A stretch of DNA of 36,638 nt from CAVORB01 sp963736235 (GTDB lineage Bacteria; Pseudomonadota; Gammaproteobacteria; Chromatiales; Chromatiaceae), in assembly GCA_963736235.1 (NCBI GenBank), contig CAVTOR010000020.1, positions 1 to 36,638 on the forward strand, read 5' to 3'. This document shows positions 16,897 through 27,877 of the stretch, piece by piece (position 1 is the stretch's first letter; each line of letters opens with the position of its first letter). The notes under the pieces were generated by a model. That model searched no databases. It was not told the origin of the DNA and worked only from the letters and a program-made list of their open reading frames with translations. Position numbers and translations under genes: made by a program.

Positions 16897-17181
16897 ATGA
16901 GCGACGGAGAACAACGCACGCCCCTGCACCAGCGGGTTACACTCGCCGGCAGCGAGCTGGTGGACTACGTCAAGCAATTGATCGAGGAGGGCAACGTACG
17001 CCGGCTCATCATCCGCAAGCCGGACGGGGAAACCCTGCTGGAGGTCCCGCTCACCGCCGGCATCGCCGTGAGCGGCGCCTTGACCCTCATGGCGCCCGTG
17101 CTGGCGGCCATCGGCGCATTGGCGGCCCTGGTGGCGAAGGTCCAGGTGGACATCATCCGCGGCGGCGACCCGGACGAATAG
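16897..17181 (+). CDS. DUF4342 domain protein
   Basis: A 94-residue protein. The N-terminal half (SELVDYVKQLIEEGNVRRLIIRKPDGETLLEVPLTAGI) matches DUF4342, a domain seen in small proteins of unknown function. The C-terminal half is a hydrophobic stretch rich in Ala/Leu/Gly (about 62-87), probably a membrane helix. Start ATG 16897 has GAGGAGG upstream. It leads a three-gene set with the receiver-like gene (13 bp gap) and a small basic protein. Confidence 0.8.
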   Translation: MSDGEQRTPLHQRVTLAGSELVDYVKQLIEEGNVRRLIIRKPDGETLLEVPLTAGIAVSGALTLMAPVLAAIGALAALVAKVQVDIIRGGDPDE

Positions 17182-17194
17182 CGGGAGCCGAGGC

Positions 17195-17614
17195 TTGGCC
17201 CCACCCCTGCTGTTCTCCATCGTCGAGTCGCCGGGCCATCCCAGGCTCTCGGATCTTTATCGGGATCTCGGGATCGAGGAGCTGCGCCTGCCCTCCCAAC
17301 GCAAGGCGGTGCAGGCCCTCAAGCGCGGCAGGCCGGACCTGGTGGTGGCCGAGTTCTTTTACGGCTTCGGCAACAACTATGCCGGGGCCAATCTCAGCAA
17401 TCTGGACGTGTTCCTGGCCAGCCTCCAGAAATACGCTCCCGCCGCGCGCGTCATCGTGCTGGTGGACAAGGCGCAGCGGCCGCACGTGGACAGGCTGGCG
17501 GAGCGTTTCCCGCTGCATGCCATCCTGGTGCAGCCGGTTGGCGCCCGTGACATGGAGCCCGTCCTGCGACGGGCATTGAACCCAAACCCATCCGAAGAGG
17601 CAGATACAGAGTGA
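17195..17614 (+). CDS. Receiver-like (pseudo-receiver) protein of unknown function
   Basis: I do not recognise a named family. The 139 residues alternate strands and helices like a response-regulator receiver: RPDLVVAEFF (strand 3), LDVFLASLQKYAPAARVIVLV (helix 3/strand 4) and LHAILVQPVGARDMEPVLRRAL (strand 5/helix 5). The phosphoacceptor position reads Glu or Ala rather than Asp (E53 nearby), and the Lys of the KP motif is Gln (Q113), so phosphorylation is unlikely. Start TTG 17195 follows GGGAGCCGAGG. Its stop overlaps the next start (GTGA). The fold call is by eye. Confidence 0.65.
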   Translation: MAPPLLFSIVESPGHPRLSDLYRDLGIEELRLPSQRKAVQALKRGRPDLVVAEFFYGFGNNYAGANLSNLDVFLASLQKYAPAARVIVLVDKAQRPHVDRLAERFPLHAILVQPVGARDMEPVLRRALNPNPSEEADTE

Positions 17615-17832
17615 AAAAGATCAAGCAGACGAACGAATACGGCATCTTCCAGAAACGCTCCGGACGTTACGCCGTCCGCGATGCGAAGAAACAATGGGTC
17701 CATGGCGAGGACAAGACCAAGGTCCTGCTCGCCGAGGGCCTGATGAAGCTGCCCGATCCCAAGCCCGCCGCTCCCGCCGAGCCGGAAGAGGCCCCCGCCG
17801 CCCAAGCCTCGGAAGAAACTCCCGCCTCCTGA
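17611..17832 (+). CDS. Small basic protein with Pro/Ala/Glu tail
   Basis: A 73-residue protein of unknown function. The first about 45 residues (TNEYGIFQKRSGRYAVRDAKK) look like a small beta-rich, basic domain. The rest is a disordered acidic Pro/Ala/Glu tail. It begins at GTG 17611, overlapping the receiver-like gene by four bases, which supports its being real. It may bind its upstream neighbour's product; no function is claimed. Confidence 0.7.
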   Translation: MKKIKQTNEYGIFQKRSGRYAVRDAKKQWVHGEDKTKVLLAEGLMKLPDPKPAAPAEPEEAPAAQASEETPAS

Positions 17833-17852
17833 CCGCTGTCGATCGCCGCCGT

Positions 17853-17876
17853 GTCCGGTGTGTTCGCGCACCGGAC
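17853..17876 (+). terminator. Stem-loop with UUCG loop after the small basic protein
   Basis: GTCCGGTG...CACCGGAC form a perfect 8-bp stem that extends by two pairs (one G-U) to close a TTCG tetraloop. It lies 20 bp after the stop at 17832 and before hrpB. There is no U-tract, so it may act as a 3' end stabiliser or a weak terminator. Confidence 0.5.
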
Positions 17877-17948
17877 GGGCTGGTGCCCGCGCCGGCGCAC
17901 GCGGTCTCTCATGCCCGCTGAGCCGCGGTACCCAACGCCACCGTCCCC

Positions 17949-20480
<2,532 letters not shown>

Positions 20481-20507
20481 GCGGGATGTCGACGCCGACG
20501 CGCCGCC

Positions 20508-23500
20508 CTACCCGCCGACGGTGGCGTACTCGGTGACGATGATGATGCCGATGGCCAGCACCCAGGCCAGCGCCCTGAACACCGGCTCGTTGTACCACTG
20601 GGTGTAGGCGCCGTTGTGGATGGACTCGATGCGCTGCACCAGGCGGCGCAGCTTCTCGGACTGGGTCGGGGCCGCCGCCTGCTCGATACCGGTCACCTCC
20701 TCCCTGAGATCCTCTACCAACCGCTCCCGAACCCGCCGCGCCGCGCCGCGCAGCCGCAGGCTGGAGAGCAGCCCGATTCCGATCGAGAGCACGATCAGCA
20801 CCATCACGCTGACGGGGGTGTTCCAGTTGTCGAAGCGCGTGCTCAACGAGAGCAGCAGGAACAGGATGATGATGAACGGGAGATGGATGACCGTGGCGGC
20901 CGGCCCGGTGCGGTCGGCGATGAACTCCGTGGTGATCCAGTGGCCGAGCGGCCCCCGGGTCTGCTGATCCACGGAGCAGCCGGCGGCGTGGGTGTTGACC
21001 GGCCACCTGATGCGTTTGCCCTCGAGACGGCGCAGCAGTCCGCTGCACAGCAATGCCTCGTCCACCGCGCCGAACAGCAGCACCATGAACGGCGCCCCGA
21101 CCAGGAACCAGGCGTTGAAAAAGGCAAACCAGTAAGCCGGCTCGCCGCGATGCGGTGTAATCGGGTCGACGAAGCCGTATACCAGCACGAAGGCGAACAG
21201 CCAGAACAGGGCTGCGGCGGGCAACACGCGGCGCAGCCGCGCCGCGGGGGACGCATGGCAGCAGTAGAGCCGCCATTCCCTGGTCGCGCAGACCTCCTCG
21301 GGGGCGGCATCGCTGCCACGGCGCTGCGACCCGCCGAACAGCTTGCAGATGCGCTCCGCGATCGAAGGGACGGGCGGCGGCGACCCGCCGCCGGCGCGGG
21401 GATGGTCCTCCGCCGCTCGCCAGAAGGAGAAGCAGGGCGCGGCCCCCTGTTCCGAGGCCCCGCCGCCAAGCTCGTAGCGGCCTTCGATCCGGCGGTCCGC
21501 CTGACGTACCTGCCGCCATCCGAAGATCAGGCACAGGCAGGCCGCCCAGCCCGCGAGCAGGCGCACGATCTCCGAGGGCCAGATGCTGATGCCGCTGAAC
21601 CAGGCGAACGGTTCCTCGTTCATCGCGACGACGGGCAACAGCCAGAACAGGGCCGCGGCAAGATAAATCAGGGTGACGATCAACGCCCCGTATCCCGCGA
21701 CGATGGATTCGGGCGTCGTCATTCGCAACGCGCGTGAGACCGGCGTCGGCTCCGGCGCCTCGCTCTCGCCGACTTTCGCCGCCTCCGCATCCTCGTCTCC
21801 TGCCTTCGCGCCAGCTGGGAGGCGGGGCCATCCCAACCAGGCGTGCACCCAGTGACGGAGGGGCGGCACGGCCATTGGAACCAGAATCAGCACGAGAATC
21901 GCGGTGAGGGCCACGCTCGAGCCGTGGGAGCCGAGAAAACCCTGCATGCCGGATCGCCACGGCTCGGGATGCCTGCTGGCCACCGCGCGCATCGACGCCT
22001 GCTCCGGGCCATCGGCTCCCGTGTCCGCGTCATGGGTGGTCCCGTCCACCGAGTCCGTCGAACGGCCGGAATAAGGCTGGGTCAGGCCGAAGAAGCGGCC
22101 ATAGCCGACCTCGAACACCCGCGCTGCCTTGGCTGCGACGCGGAAGGCATCCCGCGGATCCGAGCCGCTGGTTCGCCCAAGCTCGTCCTCGCCTCCCTGC
22201 AAGGTGCGCAGGACGGTGAGAAAAAGGGCTGTCTGGTAGGAGTGGCGAAAGGGCGGGATCTTGCCCTGCAGGTCCTCGCCCCCGCCCCCGTCGAAGGAGC
22301 GGCGCAGGGTCAGGCCGTAAGGTGCCGCGATGACCAGATTGCGCGTCCAACGAAACACCTTAGCATCGAGAAACCCGGCGTCCAGGTCGGTGGTGAAATA
22401 CAGGTGCGCGGGGAACTTCTCCTTGAGCGCCTGTAGAATCATCAACTTGTCGTAGTAGTCGTTGCCCAGGATGCCGAATGCCTTGATCGAACCCTGGTTC
22501 CGCTGCTTGAGCGAACGGTCCAGCTCCTGGATCTGCAGAGCGAGACGGCGCAGGTAGTCATACTGGCCGGTGCCCGCGGCGGGCTCTTTGAATCCCGCGT
22601 CCGTCCCTGCGGCGAGGGCCAGGATGTTGACCTTGCCCTCCTTGTCCACCGCCGCGGCGGCCCTGGCGGCGACGTCCCCGTCCAGTCCGCGCACGTAGGA
22701 GAAGCCGTGCACCCAGGGCAGTCCGTCCTTCAGGCGGTCCATGCATTGTGCCCGTGACGCCTCGGCGCAGGCAGCATCGCCATCGCCCGCGCATCGGGTC
22801 TGCGACTCCCCGTCGCACCAGCGGCGCCGGACCTCCTTGGTGAACAGCACCGGCAGCGTGCGTCCGAACTTGGTGTCCCACTCGGATACGACCACCACAT
22901 GATCACGAGCAGCTTCATCTTGTCCCTGGTCGCGCCCGAGCAGGCGGTCGAACTGCAAGTCGCTGACGAGCCCCGGGATCTTGCTGGCGTGCCCATAACG
23001 CGCGGTCGGATCGATGCCCCGGCGTTGGAGTTCGTCCACCAGCGCGGCGATCAGGACATCGTCGGTGGCCACCGTCCGTTGCAGGGCCAGGGTGGCGCAG
23101 CGCGTGCCCTGCCCATTTCTGATCTCGACGGGGCCGTCCGGCACCTGCTTGGGAACCAGCTCCGACCAGGGGGCGGTAGCGAGCGGCGATATCAGCTTGA
23201 AGTTAACCGGCTCGTCTCCCCAGAGAGCTCCAGGCCCACCACCGCCGGCGTCATCCGCGCGGCGCTCCGGCCCATTGTCGATGTGGGCATAGCTATTCCG
23301 GCAGTCTCCGCCGCTCCATCCGAGCAGCTCCACGTACATCGCCTCCAGGCTGTCGGAACTCACGGGACCGACCACGCGCACGGCGCAGGATCCGAATCTG
23401 GTCGGGCGCGCCGCGCGGTCACCCTGCACCGCCGCGCCGGTTGTCTGTCCGCAGAGAAATGACGCTGCCCCGCCAGTGTCGTTTCGCTTTGGATAGCCCA

Positions 23501-24179
23501 GGTCCGCGAGCATGCGGTCGATCATGGTCAGCGGTCCGGATGCGTCCGCCTGCTCATCCTTGCCCTGAAGGATTTCGGTCTCGCTGCCCAGGTCGCGACT
23601 GACCACCTCGTCATTGAGCCAAAGGACCAGAACCAGGCGCCTCTGCGGCCCCAGGTCTTGCTTGAACGCCTCGAACGGGACCTCGACGGTGAGATCGCGG
23701 TTCCCCGTCGGACTCCAGCGCCAGACGCCGATGCGATCGGCGCGCAGAGGCGGGAACCCGGCGGCGGCGAGTCCGGCATGCACGGCCACGCGCATCCGCA
23801 GGCGGGACTCGCGCACCGCCGGGTGGGGGGCGCCCGAAACCATGACCGGCATGATCAGCAGCCGCGTCTCGGCGTTGGTGCGGCTGAGATAGCGCAGATA
23901 GCTTGTGACCGGCCCCCTAGACGCGTCGGCGCCGGACAGCCCGTCGGCGCCGGATTTCTCGTCATCTCCCGTCGGCGCGGGTACCCGGGCAACGGCCTCG
24001 AAGGGGTCCTCCCAGATGCGCGCCGGGACGTTCTCGAAGGGACCCGAGGGCTCAGGACTGATACGGGCGGCTGGAGGGCGATCGGATTGAAGCGGCGGTT
24101 GATGCAGCAGCGCGGCCAGCACCAGCATGGCGGCAACGAGGATGCCGGACAGGTTGATGGGTAGCTGCTGTCCGCCCAT
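20508..24179 (-). CDS. Giant multi-pass membrane protein with large extracytoplasmic domain, unknown family
   Basis: I do not recognise this 1223-residue protein. One N-terminal membrane helix (about 11-27) is followed by some 725 residues with eight cysteines (C243, C265, C293, C361, C455, C463, C471, C479). About eight more helices follow (roughly 755-773, 827-852, 871-889, 986-1003, 1015-1038, 1098-1113, 1122-1140, 1202-1218), with charged loops between them. If the N-terminal helix exports the following segment, the 27-755 region is periplasmic. Its second half has two strand-helix units (VVVVSEWDTKFGRTLP and IKAFGILGNDYYDKLM) that resemble the two lobes of a periplasmic ligand-binding fold. 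No ATPase, kinase or channel motif is seen. I chose ATG 24179, preceded by CAGGAGA; the frame extends to 24254 without support. It is not cotranscribed with hrpB. Confidence 0.8.
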   Translation of the reverse strand: MGGQQLPINLSGILVAAMLVLAALLHQPPLQSDRPPAARISPEPSGPFENVPARIWEDPFEAVARVPAPTGDDEKSGADGLSGADASRGPVTSYLRYLSRTNAETRLLIMPVMVSGAPHPAVRESRLRMRVAVHAGLAAAGFPPLRADRIGVWRWSPTGNRDLTVEVPFEAFKQDLGPQRRLVLVLWLNDEVVSRDLGSETEILQGKDEQADASGPLTMIDRMLADLGYPKRNDTGGAASFLCGQTTGAAVQGDRAARPTRFGSCAVRVVGPVSSDSLEAMYVELLGWSGGDCRNSYAHIDNGPERRADDAGGGGPGALWGDEPVNFKLISPLATAPWSELVPKQVPDGPVEIRNGQGTRCATLALQRTVATDDVLIAALVDELQRRGIDPTARYGHASKIPGLVSDLQFDRLLGRDQGQDEAARDHVVVVSEWDTKFGRTLPVLFTKEVRRRWCDGESQTRCAGDGDAACAEASRAQCMDRLKDGLPWVHGFSYVRGLDGDVAARAAAAVDKEGKVNILALAAGTDAGFKEPAAGTGQYDYLRRLALQIQELDRSLKQRNQGSIKAFGILGNDYYDKLMILQALKEKFPAHLYFTTDLDAGFLDAKVFRWTRNLVIAAPYGLTLRRSFDGGGGEDLQGKIPPFRHSYQTALFLTVLRTLQGGEDELGRTSGSDPRDAFRVAAKAARVFEVGYGRFFGLTQPYSGRSTDSVDGTTHDADTGADGPEQASMRAVASRHPEPWRSGMQGFLGSHGSSVALTAILVLILVPMAVPPLRHWVHAWLGWPRLPAGAKAGDEDAEAAKVGESEAPEPTPVSRALRMTTPESIVAGYGALIVTLIYLAAALFWLLPVVAMNEEPFAWFSGISIWPSEIVRLLAGWAACLCLIFGWRQVRQADRRIEGRYELGGGASEQGAAPCFSFWRAAEDHPRAGGGSPPPVPSIAERICKLFGGSQRRGSDAAPEEVCATREWRLYCCHASPAARLRRVLPAAALFWLFAFVLVYGFVDPITPHRGEPAYWFAFFNAWFLVGAPFMVLLFGAVDEALLCSGLLRRLEGKRIRWPVNTHAAGCSVDQQTRGPLGHWITTEFIADRTGPAATVIHLPFIIILFLLLSLSTRFDNWNTPVSVMVLIVLSIGIGLLSSLRLRGAARRVRERLVEDLREEVTGIEQAAAPTQSEKLRRLVQRIESIHNGAYTQWYNEPVFRALAWVLAIGIIIVTEYATVGG

Positions 24180-24432
24180 GGCAATCTCCTGACCCTTGCG
24201 ATTTCCCACCGGACAAGGCGCGAGCGGCTCAGAGCAAGCGTCAGCCGCCGGCAAGTACGCCCAAGTTTAGCGGCCAAGAGAGGAACGGGAACGGAAATTT
24301 CCTAACGTGCAGGTAGGAGAATCCTGAGAATCCCCTCGAACGCACCGAGCCGGCGTTCCGATGGATCCGCCGCCGGGGACATGATCGAGCGAAAACGAGG
24401 CTCGCCGGGGACGCGAGCCTCGTCGACTCCCA

Positions 24433-25215
24433 TCAGGACGCGCAGGAGAGCTGGATGACCGCGAACCCCGCGCCCTCGGTATCCTGGAGGAACGCGAAAC
24501 GGCCCACGTCCGGAATCGTCATGGCGGGGAACAGGGTCTTGCCTCCGAGACGCTCGGCCTCGGCCACGGAGGCGTCGCAGTCCTCGACGCAGAAATAGAC
24601 GGCCCAGTTCGGGGGAACCGGGCCCCAGTCGTCCCCGATCTCCATCATCCCCGCGACCTCCCGTCCGGCGCTGACGAAGATCTGGTACTGACCCTCCATG
24701 ACGCTCTGACTGACCTTGGCCGTCCAACCGAAGAGCCCGTTGTAGAAGCCCTCGGCCCGCGCCGTGTCGCCGGTCTGCAGCTCCAGCCAGCATTGGGAGC
24801 CAGGCGCATTCTGCAGCTCGGCCCCGGCGTGTTCACCCGGCTGCCAGAGACAGAAAACCGCGCCGGTCGGGTCCTTGATCGCGGCCATGCGACCGGCGTT
24901 CATCACGTCCATGGGCGGCATCAGAACCCGCCCGCCCAGCGCGGCGACGGACTCGACCGCGGAGTCCGCGTCCTCCACCGAGACGTAGGCCTGCCAGCGA
25001 GGCTGATCCCCCATGTCCGGCCCCAAGGGGAACAGTGCGCACACGCGCCTCCCCTGATTGAGCAGCATGGTGTAAGGAACTCCCTGGTCCGTGGGCACAT
25101 CTTCTGCGGTCCAGCCGAAAAGCCGGGTGTAGAAGTCCCGGGCGGCGCCGGCGTCGGTTGTCGCAAGATCAACCCAGCAGAAGGTGCCGGGTGCATGGGC
25201 GGCGATATCGGTCAT
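24433..25215 (-). CDS. Two-domain VOC family protein (glyoxalase/extradiol-like)
   Basis: About 260 residues built from two vicinal-oxygen-chelate repeats, at about 8-125 and 135-255, each with the sequence pattern (C/F)WVDLATTD...FYTRLFGWT and CWLELQTGDTARAEGFYNGLFGWT. The family includes glyoxalases, dioxygenases and resistance proteins; tandem versions of this type often have no known substrate. I chose ATG 25215, with GAGGTG at a good distance, over the upstream GTG 25222-25224. The 253 bp between this gene's stop and the giant membrane-protein start carry no supported gene. Confidence 0.87.
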   Translation of the reverse strand: MTDIAAHAPGTFCWVDLATTDAGAARDFYTRLFGWTAEDVPTDQGVPYTMLLNQGRRVCALFPLGPDMGDQPRWQAYVSVEDADSAVESVAALGGRVLMPPMDVMNAGRMAAIKDPTGAVFCLWQPGEHAGAELQNAPGSQCWLELQTGDTARAEGFYNGLFGWTAKVSQSVMEGQYQIFVSAGREVAGMMEIGDDWGPVPPNWAVYFCVEDCDASVAEAERLGGKTLFPAMTIPDVGRFAFLQDTEGAGFAVIQLSCAS

Positions 25216-25282
25216 CGTTGACACCTCGATTTATTCGAGACGCTGATCAATTTAGCGCCTCCCGCGGCACAGGGACGTGACA

Positions 25283-25367
25283 CATTTTCAAGCGCGCAAG
25301 CGCTCGAAAATGAAGCCATCCAAGAACCGCGCTTCTTGGATGGCGTGCGATTGGCCAGGATGGCCAA
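25283..25367. repeat. Three adjacent stem-loops
   Basis: Three inverted repeats stand in a row. First, CATTTTC/GAAAATG (25283-25289, 25306-25312) enclose AGCGC-GCAA-GCGCT. Second, CCATCCAAGAA/TTCTTGGATGG (25316-25326, 25333-25343) form an 11-bp stem with a 6-base loop. Third, TTGGCCA/TGGCCAA (25351-25367) have a 3-base loop. They lie between two minus-strand genes, so they may be a terminator cluster or a small RNA. Confidence 0.6.
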
Positions 25368-25381
25368 TAATCAGCTTCTCG

Positions 25382-25990
25382 TTAGACGTCGCGGACGGAA
25401 TCGGGCTCTTCGGCCGGCTGCTTGAGCGCCGGCGTGGCAGGCTGCGCCTCGATGACCCTGAGCGGCTTTTCCCGGTTGAGCAGGCGCCGACCACCAAAGC
25501 CTAGCCGATCCTGGCGGGCGCGCACCCCGTAGCCGAGGGCCGCGCCGCCGGCGGTGGAGAGCGTGAGCAGGCCCAAGGTCACCATCTGCGTCAGGAGTAG
25601 GACCACCCCCACCCCCGCCGCGCCGCCGATCATTACCCCGGTTTTCAGGTTGCTGCCGGTGCGCACTCGGCGGCGCTCGCGATCGAGCCTGCGATGGGAA
25701 GTCTTGACCTCCTTCACCTTCTCCTGCTCGGCACGCACGCGGATCTTCTCCCGCTCGCGGGAAAAGCCCTCCTTGGCCCTGGCCAGTGACTCGCGGCGGG
25801 CTCCGTCGGCGATGGAGGTAAACCAGAGCGCGGTGAGCCCGCCGATGCTCAGGTTGAGCAGGAGAAACAGCAGCGCCGTCTGTTCGAGGTTCGTCCTTAG
25901 CGCGGTCACTACCAAAAGCACCGTCGCCCCCTGCACGAGCAGGATGCCGATGAGATACCTGACGAGATTGGCGACGCTGAAGCGGAACAT
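25382..25990 (-). CDS. Small membrane protein with charged coiled coil, unknown function
   Basis: About 202 residues. Two N-terminal membrane helices (about 10-34 and 38-58: YLIGILLVQGATVLLVVTAL, LLFLLLNLSIGGLTALWF) are followed by a highly charged cytosolic helix (SREREKIRVRAEQEKVKEVKTS). A third hydrophobic hairpin (GVMIGGAAGVGVVLLLTQMV) and a disordered Pro-rich tail follow. It resembles conserved proteobacterial proteins of no known role. I chose ATG 25990 (MFRFSVANLV); a GTG at 26026 would add 12 residues. The cause of its conservation is unknown to me. Confidence 0.65.
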   Translation of the reverse strand: MFRFSVANLVRYLIGILLVQGATVLLVVTALRTNLEQTALLFLLLNLSIGGLTALWFTSIADGARRESLARAKEGFSREREKIRVRAEQEKVKEVKTSHRRLDRERRRVRTGSNLKTGVMIGGAAGVGVVLLLTQMVTLGLLTLSTAGGAALGYGVRARQDRLGFGGRRLLNREKPLRVIEAQPATPALKQPAEEPDSVRDV

Positions 25991-26026
25991 GAAATGCCGA
26001 TGAAGCCCTTTGCCTGCTATTGTCAC

Positions 26027-26501
26027 TCAGCCCGCCCGGCCGCCGCATCTGCTTTCTGCGTCACGCATCGTGACGAGGGGGCGTTGCGGCGACGGGGTCC
26101 TGCCTTTCCCGAAATAATAGCCTACCGATCCTCACCGCCGCGCACGTTGCGGCCACCTTGCCGAGTTCGCTGTGGGGCCAAACCCATTTCCTGCCCCGGC
26201 AGAGAGCGAGACTCCGCGCTCCTTCGGAATCCTCGCTCGGTCACTTTGTCGCGGTCGGTGTGCTGAATTGAGCGGCCACTCCGAGCCGGCCAGATGAACC
26301 GCCCCATTATCCCCGAGACCGTTTTCTTGAATCAGGCCAATCGACTGGAGTTTGTTAGCCCAGCATCGAATGCGCTAAGGTCTCGCGGGGAGCTTTAAGA
26401 AGGCGGTGGCCCCTGCAGGGGATCTAGACCGTCAGAACACAACGGCCGGCTAGAGGCCCCAGCGACTACTGACTGGACTGATCTCGATAGCACAATTTCC
26501 G
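26027..26501. other. Intergenic region with two hairpins
   Basis: This 475-bp stretch carries no gene I can support. It holds a perfect hairpin CGTCACG-CAT-CGTGACG (26059-26075). It also has a longer imperfect one with arms GAGCGAG (26204-26210) and CTCGCTC (26232-26238) plus an inner stem. A palindrome CCCCTGCAGGGG lies at about 26409-26420. It contains the leader of the GGDEF gene. Confidence 0.4.
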
Positions 26502-27590
26502 ATGAGAGCCTTCAGCGAGTTTGGTATCTACCCCAGCGCGGAAGCGCGGTCGATGCACATCCTGGTCGTTGACGATTCGGCCGACCTGCGTGCATTGGTG
26601 CGTCGTTTCCTGCACGGAGGGGGATTTGCGGGCATCTCAGAGGTGGCGTCGGCCGAGGAAGCCTATGACCTCATCGGGCTCACGAATCGGGATAGCGCCG
26701 TACCGGTCTGGGTTGACCTGATCCTGATGGATATCGATCTGCCCGGGGCCAGCGGAATCCAAGCCTGCCGCCGAATCAAGTCCGACGCCCGATTCCGTGA
26801 CGTCCCGATCGTCGTGATCACGGCCAGTAACGACATGGCCTTGCTGCGGCAGTCGTTCGCCGTCGGTGCCAGCGACTACATCACCAAGCCGATCCACCGT
26901 GTCGAGCTACTGGCCCGCGTGGATTCTGCGTGCAGGCTCAAGGTCGAGATGGACCGCAGGAAGGAAAGAGAACGGGAGCTTCTGGAGGTAAAAATGGGCC
27001 TCCAACGCGCGAATCAGGAGCTGGCGCGCGCCAATCAGGAGCTGGAACGCCTCTCCCGCGCCGACGCCCTTACCGGCATTGCCAACCGGCGCCTTTTCGA
27101 CGAGATATTCGAACGGGAATGGGACAGGGCGAGACGCAACCATAGCGCGCTCTCGCTGGCCCTCCTCGATATCGACGAGTTCAAACTCTACAACGACACT
27201 TATGGTCACCAGCGCGGCGACGACTGCCTGAGGGCCGTGGCGCAGGCCCTGAATTCGAAGGTAAGACGCAGTTCCGACCTCGTGGCCCGTTACGGTGGTG
27301 AGGAGTTCGCTGCGATCCTTCCCGGCGTCGGCGAGAAGGAGGCGTTGGACATGGCATGGGCATTGAACCGATTGGTTGCGGATCAACGGATCGAGCACGA
27401 ATCCTCGAGGGTGTCAGACCGCGTGACTGTCAGTGTTGGCATTGCCACGACGATACCCTCGTCGGAACAGACGCCAACGAACCTGATCGCTCAGGCCGAC
27501 GAGGCACTGTACCGGTCCAAAGCGACCGGGAAAAACCGCGTGACGCACGCGCGGGACATGGCCGCGGAAACCGGCCCCGGCGCTCGCTAG
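26502..27590 (+). CDS. Response regulator-diguanylate cyclase (REC-GGDEF)
   Basis: Makes cyclic di-GMP from two GTP when activated. The 362 residues are an N-terminal receiver (HILVVDDSADLRAL, phosphoacceptor in LILMDIDLPG, ITKP), a coiled coil at about 150-190 (LQRANQELARANQELERLS) and a GGDEF domain. Its active site reads ARYGGEEF, preceded by RSSD, the RxxD inhibitory site five residues upstream, so product feedback is expected. Its partner kinase is not nearby. The REC domain begins at the in-frame ATG 26553; ATG 26502 would add 17 residues, and no Shine-Dalgarno decides between them. Confidence 0.93.
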   Translation: MRAFSEFGIYPSAEARSMHILVVDDSADLRALVRRFLHGGGFAGISEVASAEEAYDLIGLTNRDSAVPVWVDLILMDIDLPGASGIQACRRIKSDARFRDVPIVVITASNDMALLRQSFAVGASDYITKPIHRVELLARVDSACRLKVEMDRRKERERELLEVKMGLQRANQELARANQELERLSRADALTGIANRRLFDEIFEREWDRARRNHSALSLALLDIDEFKLYNDTYGHQRGDDCLRAVAQALNSKVRRSSDLVARYGGEEFAAILPGVGEKEALDMAWALNRLVADQRIEHESSRVSDRVTVSVGIATTIPSSEQTPTNLIAQADEALYRSKATGKNRVTHARDMAAETGPGAR

Positions 27591-27646
27591 CGGACCGAAG
27601 ACGCTGCTCTGGCCTGCACGGGGCGCGGCTCTCCTGCTTGCAGCCC

Positions 27647-27680
27647 GGAATCCGGAGGATTCCTTCCGCCTTTCGGCGGA
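27647..27680. terminator. Two adjacent hairpins after the GGDEF gene
   Basis: GGAATCC-GGA-GGATTCC (27647-27663) is followed at once by TCCGCC-TTTC-GGCGGA (27665-27680). They lie 57 bp after the GGDEF stop and before the DUF938 gene. Neither has a U-run, so they may be 3'-end stems rather than classic terminators. The rest of 27591-27877 shows nothing. Confidence 0.45.
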
Positions 27681-27877
27681 TGTCGGGCGTACGAGCGTCG
27701 CGGTATGCCAGTCATCCCACCAGCCGTTGAGGCGCCCGAGACGCGCCAGTTATCGGCGGCGCCGCTCGTTTCTCTCGGCCTGCATCCAGTCCAAGCGCCG
27801 GCGACATTCCGCGCTTGCATCCCGGTCCCGAATCCTGCAATCCTGCCGCTGTGATCCCACGCCGAGCAGTACAAGCG

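Noticed and set aside
25316..25343. Classic intrinsic terminator for the small membrane-protein gene
   Set aside because: The stem is strong but no U-run follows on the minus strand, so I list it as part of a hairpin cluster instead.
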